Assembly: GCA_050331115.1 (NCBI GenBank)
Contig: JBHJHD010000043.1
Coordinates: 62,001 to 126,000, forward strand
DNA: 64,000 bases
Reading direction: 5' to 3'
DNA from: JBCCAG01 sp050331115
GTDB lineage: Bacteria > Cyanobacteriota > Cyanobacteriia > CAKZMO01
Both the position numbers and the translations under genes were made by a program. Positions 25,982 through 32,567 of this stretch are shown piece by piece (within the stretch, counting starts at the first letter, position 1; each line of letters begins with the position of its first letter). The notes under the pieces were generated by a model. It saw only the letters and a list, made by a program, of their open reading frames with translations. It was not told where the DNA came from and made no database searches.

Positions 25982-27532
25982 ATGACCAGCGGCTTTGTTC
26001 TAATTGCTGCGATTTTAATACTGGGTGGGGTGATTGCAACCGCTGGCGATCGCATTGGCATGCGCGTGGGCAAAGCCCGCCTCAGCCTGTTCAATCTGCG
26101 GCCCCGCCAAACCGCAACCCTAATCACGATTTTGACCGGAGGGGTGATCTCGGCCTCGACCCTAGGTCTGCTGTTTGCCATTAGCGAGCAGCTGCGGACG
26201 GGGGTCTTTGAGCTGGGAGAAATTCAAGACGAGCTGGCGAATGCCAATTCGGATTTGGAGCAGACTCAGACCAACTTAGACCGCACTCGCCGTCAAAAAG
26301 CCCGCGTTGAGAATGAGCTCTCAGCGGCACAGACCCAGCGACAGGCGGTCCAAGATCGCCTGCGCGGCATCAATCGCTCGCTGCAGGCCGCTATTCAGCA
26401 GGAGGCAAAGACGCAGCGGCAGCTTGAGGATACTCAGACTGCGCTGCAGCAGGCCGAGTCAAATTTTCAGCAGGCGCAGCAGCGGCTTCAGCAAACCCAG
26501 TCGAACTTTCAGCAGGCGCAGCAGCGGCTTCAGCAGGCCACCCAGCAGTCTTCTGAGCTGCGCAGCGAAATTGCCCAGCTTCAGCAGGACCAAGAGGCGC
26601 TCATTGCTCGCCAGCGGGAGCGGGAAGAGCTGGTGGCCAACCTTGACCAAGAGCTCGCTCAGCGAGAGCGACAGCTCCAGGCCTTAGAGCGACAGCAAGA
26701 GATTTTGGAGCGGCAGCGAGCGGCCCTAGTGCAAGAGGTGCAGCTGCTCGACCGAGAAATTCAGGCGCTGCGGGAAGGGGATGTAGCGCTGTCTAACGGC
26801 CAGGTTCTGGCCGTCGGCGTGCTCGAGGTGGATAGTCCCCCTGAAGCTCAGCAGGCAATCGACCAAATCCTGCGCCAGGCCAATCAAGCCGTGCTTGAGG
26901 CGATTCTGCCTAGCGTTGACCCTCTGGAATCCCAGGTGGTCAAAATCAGAAGTGCTGAAGTAGCCGAAATCATCCGCCGCATTAGCGATGGTCAGCCCTA
27001 CATCATTCAAATTTCCTCTGAAGGAAACTACCTGCTCGGGGAGCCCTGTGTCATTTCGGGGCAGACCTGCATCGACGTCTCGGCAAACGCTGTTCCTAAC
27101 GAGCTCGTCTACGCGTCGGGTGCGCCGATCACCTCGGTGACGATTGACCCCAACGAGGTGACCGACGCTCAGCTCGGGGAGCGGCTAGAGCTGCTGGTTG
27201 CGGCGTCTCAGCTCCGGGCGCGTCAGGCCGGGGTCCTCACCCGAGCGGTACAGGTGTCGGGGGGAGGCTACGACGACTTCGGCGCATTCCTAGCGGATCT
27301 CCAGGACCTGCAGCAGTCCCAAGCGGGTGCTTTCGTGGTTCGGGCGGTTGCAGCCAATGATATCTACGCCATTGGACCTCTGGCGCTAGAGCTCATAGTG
27401 CTGCAGGATGACCGGCCTGCGCTGGACGAAGACGGAGAAGACGCCGGTAGTGAAGACGCTGGCAGTGAAGACGCCGGTAGTGAAGATGGGGATAATGAAG
27501 ACGAGGTCGACAACGATGCGATCGCCTCCTGA
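25982..27532 (+). CDS. DUF3084 coiled-coil membrane protein
   Basis: A 516-residue protein. Two N-terminal helices (FVLIAAILILGGVIATAGD, LITILTGGVISASTLGLLFAI) flank AGDRIGMRVGKARLSLFNLRPRQTA, the DUF3084 signature. Residues 75-265 are a Gln/Glu/Arg-rich coiled coil, including a 14-residue unit (NFQQAQQRLQQTQS-like) repeated twice. A globular C-terminal domain (about 270-480) follows, then an acidic tail with EDAGS repeats coded by a 15-bp tandem repeat. Function unknown. It lies 88 bases after ntcA on the same strand and may be co-transcribed with it. Confidence 0.88.
   Translation: MTSGFVLIAAILILGGVIATAGDRIGMRVGKARLSLFNLRPRQTATLITILTGGVISASTLGLLFAISEQLRTGVFELGEIQDELANANSDLEQTQTNLDRTRRQKARVENELSAAQTQRQAVQDRLRGINRSLQAAIQQEAKTQRQLEDTQTALQQAESNFQQAQQRLQQTQSNFQQAQQRLQQATQQSSELRSEIAQLQQDQEALIARQREREELVANLDQELAQRERQLQALERQQEILERQRAALVQEVQLLDREIQALREGDVALSNGQVLAVGVLEVDSPPEAQQAIDQILRQANQAVLEAILPSVDPLESQVVKIRSAEVAEIIRRISDGQPYIIQISSEGNYLLGEPCVISGQTCIDVSANAVPNELVYASGAPITSVTIDPNEVTDAQLGERLELLVAASQLRARQAGVLTRAVQVSGGGYDDFGAFLADLQDLQQSQAGAFVVRAVAANDIYAIGPLALELIVLQDDRPALDEDGEDAGSEDAGSEDAGSEDGDNEDEVDNDAIAS
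27437..27496. repeat. 15-bp tandem repeat, 3 units plus a degenerate fourth (EDAGS)
   Basis: Units gaagacgccggtagt at 27437-27451 and 27467-27481 are identical, the one between differs by two bases, and a fourth (27482-27496) is degenerate. In frame at the 3' end of the DUF3084 gene. Confidence 0.85.
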
Positions 27533-27589
27533 CCTGGATCAGCACTCTGTTCTACAAATCTGCAAACTGATTGACTGCTGAGGTGCATA

Positions 27590-28039
27590 TTGACTCTAAC
27601 AATTCTGGGCTTAGACCCCGGTCGCGACAAATGCGGCGTTGCAGTAGCTGCGGTGCCCGAGGCGCTATTGGACTTACCGAAAGCCTTGGACTTGGACCGT
27701 CCCAGCGTGCTGTATCACGATATTGTGTCCGCAGAGCTCACCCTAACTGAGATTGCCGCCCTAATCTTGCGATTTGAGGTGGCGCGCCTGGTTTTGGGCA
27801 ACCAGACCACTTCTCGGGAATGGCGATCGCAGATCGAAGCCCAATTTGAGTCGCTTCCGGTTACCTTGGTAGATGAGCGCAATAGCACCCTTGAGGCCCG
27901 TGAGCGCTATTGGCAACTCTATCCCGCCTCCGGGATGGCGCGCTGGATTCCCCAGGCGCTGCGGTCTATTTCTAGGCCGGTGGATGATATTGTGGCTATC
28001 ATCTTAATCGAGCGCTACTTGGCGCAGCTCGGCAATTAG
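27590..28039 (+). CDS. YqgF/RuvC-like RNase H-fold protein
   Basis: A 149-residue protein with the RNase H-like core of the pre-16S rRNA nuclease YqgF/RuvX: first strand LTILGLDPGRDKCGVAVA with catalytic Asp, VARLVLGNQTTS in the middle, VTLVDERNSTLEARERYW (Glu) and a final SRPVDDIVAIILIERYL (Asp). It is a cyanobacterial variant distinct from canonical YqgF, sometimes annotated as resolvase-like. No ATG is available; TTG at 27590 with GAGG six bases upstream is the start. Follows the DUF3084 gene by 57 bases. Confidence 0.8.
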   Translation: MTLTILGLDPGRDKCGVAVAAVPEALLDLPKALDLDRPSVLYHDIVSAELTLTEIAALILRFEVARLVLGNQTTSREWRSQIEAQFESLPVTLVDERNSTLEARERYWQLYPASGMARWIPQALRSISRPVDDIVAIILIERYLAQLGN

Positions 28040-28247
28040 GTGCGATCGCCGCAGGGGCTTTTGCGAGCCGCTCAGCAGCGTAAACCTGTCTAGGGCGCAG
28101 TCCTCATCTGCATCTAACGGCACAGAGCCATTAGAAGAGCTGCGGGAATGGCCAACGTTCCAATTCAATGCGCTAATTTAATAAAACTTTATTCTTCATC
28201 ACAGGTAGCTTATACTACCGAAGGACAGCTAGCAGGAGAGAGTGTCG

Positions 28248-29147
28248 ATGTCGGAGGCAGCACGGCCCCTGACGGTGAGGAGTGGAATGGCCCCCAGAGA
28301 ACTGCTGGGTCCGGCTGACGAATTTTTCAACCTCAACCTGATCATGTTTTTTGTGGCGGTGGCCATGGCGGTCACCTCCGTTTTGGGCTACTGGCAGTGG
28401 GACTTTCCAAAGTGGTGCTGTTTCAGCCTCAACGTGCTGGCGCTACACCTGGTGGGTACCGTGATTCACGATGCATCCCACAACGTGGCCCATCGCAACC
28501 GCGTCATTAATGCGGCTTTAGGTCACGGCAGCGCCTTAATGCTGGGGTTTGCCTTTCCTGTGTTTACTCGGGTGCACATGCAGCATCACGCCAACGTCAA
28601 CGACCCTGAGAACGATCCAGACCATTTTGTATCCACCGGGGGCCCCCTATGGATGATTGCTGCCCGCTTCTTCTACCATGAGGTTTTCTTCTTCCGCCGC
28701 CGGCTGTGGCGTAAGTATGAGCTGCTGGAGTGGTTTCTCAGCCGCGCTGTCGTGGCGACGGTGGTCTATTTAGCCATTCAATACGACTTTTTGGGCTTCA
28801 TCTTCAACTACTGGTTTTCTCCGGCTCTAGTGGTCGGCATCGCCCTAGGGCTGTTTTTCGACTATTTTCCCCATCGCCCTTTCCAAGAGCGCGATCGATG
28901 GAAGAATGCCCGGGTTTACCCGAGCCCGGTGCTCAACCTGCTGATTATGGGGCAAAACTACCACCTGATTCATCACCTGTGGCCGTCCATACCCTGGTAT
29001 CACTACCAGACCGCCTACCGCGCTACGCAGCCGCTCTTAGATGAAAAGGGGTGCCACCAGACGCTGGGGCTGCTTCAGGGCAAGGACTTCTTTAGCTTTG
29101 TCTACGACCTGTTTTTAGGTATTCGCTTCCACGGCCATCGGTCGTAG
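28248..29147 (+). CDS. crtR: Beta-carotene hydroxylase
   Basis: Membrane di-iron hydroxylase converting beta-carotene to zeaxanthin. The His clusters of the fatty-acid-desaturase-like CrtR family are present: HDASHNVAHRN, HMQHHANVNDPENDPDH and YHLIHHLWPSIPWYH. Four hydrophobic helices. About 299 residues, normal length. The frame also allows GTG at 28242, but ATG at 28248 has AGGAG nine bases upstream. A small palindrome (ggtag...ctacc, 28204-28219) overlaps a tatact -10-like box just before it. Ends in a strong terminator shared with the convergent RTX gene. Confidence 0.95.
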   Translation: MSEAARPLTVRSGMAPRELLGPADEFFNLNLIMFFVAVAMAVTSVLGYWQWDFPKWCCFSLNVLALHLVGTVIHDASHNVAHRNRVINAALGHGSALMLGFAFPVFTRVHMQHHANVNDPENDPDHFVSTGGPLWMIAARFFYHEVFFFRRRLWRKYELLEWFLSRAVVATVVYLAIQYDFLGFIFNYWFSPALVVGIALGLFFDYFPHRPFQERDRWKNARVYPSPVLNLLIMGQNYHLIHHLWPSIPWYHYQTAYRATQPLLDEKGCHQTLGLLQGKDFFSFVYDLFLGIRFHGHRS

Positions 29148-29149
29148 GG

Positions 29150-29179
29150 AAAGGGGCAGGGCACCACCCTGCCCCTTTT
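29150..29179. terminator. Bidirectional intrinsic terminator between crtR and an RTX gene
   Basis: Arms aaaggggcaggg (29150-29161) and ccctgcccc plus ttt (29167-29178) pair perfectly over 12 bp around loop cacca. A T-run closes the stem on the plus strand and the A-run gives one on the minus strand, so it can serve both convergent genes. Confidence 0.92.
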
Positions 29180-29191
29180 AGAGCCTAAGCC

Positions 29192-30085
29192 CTAAACGAT
29201 AGTCGTCAACGGATTGCCGCTATTAATCGTCAGAGCGGTAGAGTCAACCCCCTGCACCACGCCCACCAGCTCCCTGGCCTGGAAGAAGCCGCCATCGAGT
29301 CCGACTACAAGACCCTTGTTCATGTAGATCCCAGCGCCAGAAACCGATCCAAGGGTGACATCCTGGACGAAATAGCCCTGATTGCCTTTGAGCTGGATAA
29401 CATCCTCACCAACAGCGAAGTCGGTCATCAGAGCATAGTCGTTAACGCCGTCGCTGGCGAGCACCCCGTCGTCGTAGTAGGCTTTGCCAATCTGCCCCAG
29501 GATGAACTTGTCTGCCTCAGAGCCGCCGGTCAGCACGTCAATTTCGCCCAGACCAGGCTGTCCAACACTAGATTCAACCCCAAGCAGCACATCCTTTCCT
29601 GAGCCAGATATCAGCCGATCGCTGCCCTCATCACCGTAGAGGCGATCGTTTCCTTTCTGTCCCACTAAGATATCGTCGCCCTCGTTGCCGTAGAGGTCAT
29701 CGTCGCCGCTGCCACCCCGCAGGATATCGATGCCTAGGCCGCCTTCCATAACGTCGCGGCCGTCGCCGCCAAACAGGCGGTCGTCGCCCCGTCCACCAAA
29801 CAGGCGATCGCCGCCGTCACCGCCGCTGAGATAGTCATTGCCGCTATCGCCAAACAGGCTGTCGTTACCGTCTTCGCCAAACAGGCGATCGTTACCTCTG
29901 CCGCCACGAATATAGTCGCTGCCTGGAACGCCTGGGTTCTGGGAGCGAAAGCGAGGGCGATCGCCGAAGATGATGTCATTACCGCCGCGGCCAAACAGGC
30001 GATCGCTGTCACCAAGGCCATAAATCTTGTCAGCCTGCGCACGACCAACACGGACGTCAGAATTGGGGGTGCCAAAGATTAGCAT
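29192..30085 (-). CDS. RTX (haemolysin-type) calcium-binding repeat protein 1
   Basis: A 297-residue protein made mostly of GGxGxDxLx nonapeptides (about residues 20-170: GRGGNDIIFGD, GGRGNDRLFGEDGNDSLFGDSGNDYLSGG and others) which form a calcium beta-roll outside the cell. The C-terminal 110 residues (DYALMTDFAVGEDVIQLKGNQGYFV...GIYMNKGLVVGLDG) form a non-repeat domain shared with the RTX protein at 42900-44264. There is no Sec signal, so export by a type I system is expected; none is in the window. ATG at 30085 with AGGAG upstream. Preceded by a structured leader also shared with that paralogue. No enzymatic domain. Confidence 0.88.
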   Translation of the reverse strand: MLIFGTPNSDVRVGRAQADKIYGLGDSDRLFGRGGNDIIFGDRPRFRSQNPGVPGSDYIRGGRGNDRLFGEDGNDSLFGDSGNDYLSGGDGGDRLFGGRGDDRLFGGDGRDVMEGGLGIDILRGGSGDDDLYGNEGDDILVGQKGNDRLYGDEGSDRLISGSGKDVLLGVESSVGQPGLGEIDVLTGGSEADKFILGQIGKAYYDDGVLASDGVNDYALMTDFAVGEDVIQLKGNQGYFVQDVTLGSVSGAGIYMNKGLVVGLDGGFFQARELVGVVQGVDSTALTINSGNPLTTIV

Positions 30086-30240
30086 TTGAATTTCTCCTGA
30101 GTGATTCGAAGGGATATAGCGGACGGAAAGATCGCTGACTCAAGCACAACCTGGAGTCATCTTGAATTTTTCGTCTTCCGTCTAGCCCTCACTCATGGAA
30201 ATTTTTGAGCGTTATGCAAATTAGTAGGTCAATTTGCATC
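30086..30240 (-). promoter_or_regulatory. Structured leader/promoter of RTX gene 1, shared with the 44264 gene
   Basis: Contains an outer inverted repeat, gacggaaaga (30122-30131) with tcttccgtc (30174-30182), enclosing an inner stem tgactc (30136-30141) with gagtca (30154-30159). Further out are ctcactcatggaaa and gcgttatgcaaattag (30209-30224). The same elements in the same order lie at 44265-44400 before the paralogous RTX gene. Likely a promoter plus 5' untranslated RNA. Confidence 0.65.
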
Positions 30241-30486
30241 TCTTTACCGACGAAATACTCTGCCTGATATCTGATGTCTGATGTTTTCTGAAAAAATATA
30301 GCGAGATTTGCGTAAACGGAACTTCATTTGCATGAGTGAGCGGTAGACCGAGTTGAAGCAACACCGTTTACTGATAGCCAGCCACTTAACTCAAACCCAA
30401 ACAAAGATCCACGCTGATCCTGAAAACGGTCTCCGACTGCTAGCACTGTTTGACCTGAGAATCCTACGCGCTTTAGCCATGGGAGT

Positions 30487-31434
30487 ATGTCAAGATCGGT
30501 CCGTATTGGCACGAGCGATGACGATATGGAAGAGCAACTCAAAGCGCTGGCCCAGCGAGCCCAAGCGTCGCCCCCCCAGTCTGAGCTGCGCTCCCAGGCC
30601 GTCTCTGACCTCGCTGAGGCCATATTGCGATCGCGAAAAGTCGGGCGATCGCCTAAGGGCTATCCCTTGGCGGGCGTTTACCAGGCGATCTACCAGCACC
30701 TGCGTCAGCAGCTCCTCCAAGATATTGACCAGGCCATCACCGCCAACTTTCCGCAGACGTCTGTAATGGCTTGGGCCAGTCAGCTCCAGCACCGTGCCTA
30801 CTACGCGGCTTTGGACGACGCGCTACTCAAGCATCTGGCCCTCGAAGCCCAAGACCATCCCCCTGACAGCGATCTGCGCCGTCATGCCTTAACCCAGCTC
30901 GTGGAAGCCATCCGGCTCTCAGGTCGGCTGGCCCGTCCCCATCGCACTACCTTTTCGCCCATGTTTTACGATCTTTTGTACGAGGAAGCGGTCAATAAGA
31001 CGTTGACCTACGTGTGTCGCCGCATCGACACCTACGATCCAGCTCGGGGCCAGGCGAAAAAGTTTATGAACTGGGTCAATTTTCGCTTAGATCGGGTGAT
31101 TATTGAGTGCCGTCGGGAGTTTGGAGAACAGACAGACCGCGTGCCCACGCTGAGCGATCTGGAGGCTATCCCCCAGCCCGAGGAGCCCCCGCAATCTGAC
31201 ACTGAAAACGTGCGCGACTGTATTGATGCGGATGTCGACGATATCTTTAAATCAGCGCATATTCGGAATCAGCCCGAGGCAAATTTTAGAGCGATCGCCC
31301 TAGAGAGATTTACCGGAAAAAGCTGGGAAGACATTGCCAACAAACACGCGCTAAAAGTGCCAACGCTCAGTAGCTTTTATCAACGGTGCTGCCAGAAGTT
31401 CGCTGCTGAGATAAAAGCTTACTTGGAAGAGTAA
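30487..31434 (+). CDS. Sigma-70-like protein with a duplicated N-terminal module
   Basis: 315 residues, cytoplasmic. Residues 175-212 (RRIDTYDPARGQAKKFMNWVNFRLDRVIIECRREFG) resemble sigma region 2, and 265-310 (FRAIALERFTGKSWEDIANKHALKVPTLSSFYQRC) resemble the region 4 helix-turn-helix. The front half is an internal duplication: residues 19-83 and 118-181 share the pattern A-PP-S-LR--A---L-EAI--S. I do not recognise a described sigma group with this layout. ATG at 30487 has a G-rich site too close; ATG at 30526 is an alternative. It heads the plus-strand set DUF1822, CHAT-CHASE2, DUF928 and could control it. Confidence 0.65.
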   Translation: MSRSVRIGTSDDDMEEQLKALAQRAQASPPQSELRSQAVSDLAEAILRSRKVGRSPKGYPLAGVYQAIYQHLRQQLLQDIDQAITANFPQTSVMAWASQLQHRAYYAALDDALLKHLALEAQDHPPDSDLRRHALTQLVEAIRLSGRLARPHRTTFSPMFYDLLYEEAVNKTLTYVCRRIDTYDPARGQAKKFMNWVNFRLDRVIIECRREFGEQTDRVPTLSDLEAIPQPEEPPQSDTENVRDCIDADVDDIFKSAHIRNQPEANFRAIALERFTGKSWEDIANKHALKVPTLSSFYQRCCQKFAAEIKAYLEE

Positions 31435-31442
31435 GCCAATTT

Positions 31443-31472
31443 CAGATTTCCAGATTCCAGATTTCCAGATTC
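31443..31472. repeat. Intergenic 15-bp tandem repeat, 2 units
   Basis: cagatttccagattc occurs twice in exact tandem (31443-31457, 31458-31472), and each unit is itself made of two 7-8-base halves (cagatttc, cagattc). It lies in the 88-base gap between the sigma-like gene and the DUF1822 gene. Confidence 0.9.
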
Positions 31473-31522
31473 CGATGCGATAACTAGGACCGTTTGGGGA
31501 ATATCGATGCAAGGGGTAGCGT

Positions 31523-32551
31523 ATGCAGGATCAATTTAGACAACCGGATGACCCCGTGTCGTTCACCGTGGCCTTGGCGCTGACCGCCCATCGTAGCGCT
31601 CAGCAATTTCAGCGCCACCACAGCTCGCCCGCCAAGCGGCGACAGGTCTATCTCAACACGCTCGCCGTCTATGGCGTGAATTTCTACTTAGAGTGCCTTA
31701 ACTTTGAGACTGATTTAGCCGCCAGCGGCAGTTGGGATCCGGTCCAGCAGGCGCTGCTCAATACCGCCGATTTGGTGATCCCGGATTACGGCAAGGTCGA
31801 GTGCTGCCCCGTGCTGCCCAACAGTGAGGAAATGCCAATTCCAGCGGAAGCGCTAGACGGGCGAGTGGGCTACCTTGCGGTACAGCTCAGCGAATCCTTG
31901 CGAGAGGCCAATATTTTAGGATTTGCCGAGGCCCGCACACCAGACTTGATGCCGACGACCATCGCGTTAGATCAGCTCAAGCCCCTAGAGGAATTCCCGT
32001 CCCATCTACGCCAGTTTCAGACTGTCAGTGCCCCCCAGTCCCCCATTCGACTCGGCCGCTGGCTGCGCAATGCGGTTGACGCTGGTTGGCAAGCTGTAGA
32101 CGAGCTCGTCGATATGGTCGCGGGGGAGCCGCAGCTGGCGTTCGGGTTCCGAGGCGTTGATCAAAGCCCCGCTAAAGGAGAAAGCCCCGCTAAAGGGGAA
32201 AGCCCTACGGCGGATCTCGCCAACGCCCCCGCTCCAGCCGTCATTCGTCGAAAAACCCTCGCCATCGATGCCGATCCAGCGCCCGTTCGGGTTCATTTAC
32301 TGATTGGGCTACTGCCCCTCGACGACGACGAAATCGAAGTCTATGTCCAGATCGCACCAGGGGAGCAGGGCGATCGCCTGCCCCCTGACCTGGAATTGGT
32401 CATCTTAGACGACAACGGTCACGCGGTTATGGCGGCCCAAGCGCGGGGCACCGAAGCCATGCAGCTCAGGTTCGGCGTGTTTCCTGGAGAGCGCTTTAGC
32501 ATCAGGCTATCGCTAGCGGGCGTTAGCGTCACTGAGCTGTTTACGGCATAG
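31523..32551 (+). CDS. DUF1822 family protein
   Basis: A 342-residue protein with the DUF1822 pattern: KRRQVYLNTLAVYGVNFYLECLNFETDL near the N-terminus, a repeated-Pro/Glu middle (PVLPNSEEMPIPAEALDGRVGYLAVQLSESLREANILGFAE), and a C-terminal half with VRVHLLIGLLPLDDDEIEVYVQIAPG...LPPDLELVILDDNGHAVMAAQARGTEAMQLRFGVFPGERFSIRL. A linker holds SPAKGE twice. No signal or membrane span, so cytoplasmic. I know the family as a cyanobacterial partner of CHASE2 proteins with no known function. ATG at 31523 with AAGGGG upstream; the next gene follows within 16 bases. Confidence 0.85.
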   Translation: MQDQFRQPDDPVSFTVALALTAHRSAQQFQRHHSSPAKRRQVYLNTLAVYGVNFYLECLNFETDLAASGSWDPVQQALLNTADLVIPDYGKVECCPVLPNSEEMPIPAEALDGRVGYLAVQLSESLREANILGFAEARTPDLMPTTIALDQLKPLEEFPSHLRQFQTVSAPQSPIRLGRWLRNAVDAGWQAVDELVDMVAGEPQLAFGFRGVDQSPAKGESPAKGESPTADLANAPAPAVIRRKTLAIDADPAPVRVHLLIGLLPLDDDEIEVYVQIAPGEQGDRLPPDLELVILDDNGHAVMAAQARGTEAMQLRFGVFPGERFSIRLSLAGVSVTELFTA

Positions 32552-32567
32552 CGAGATGGGGAGTCCT

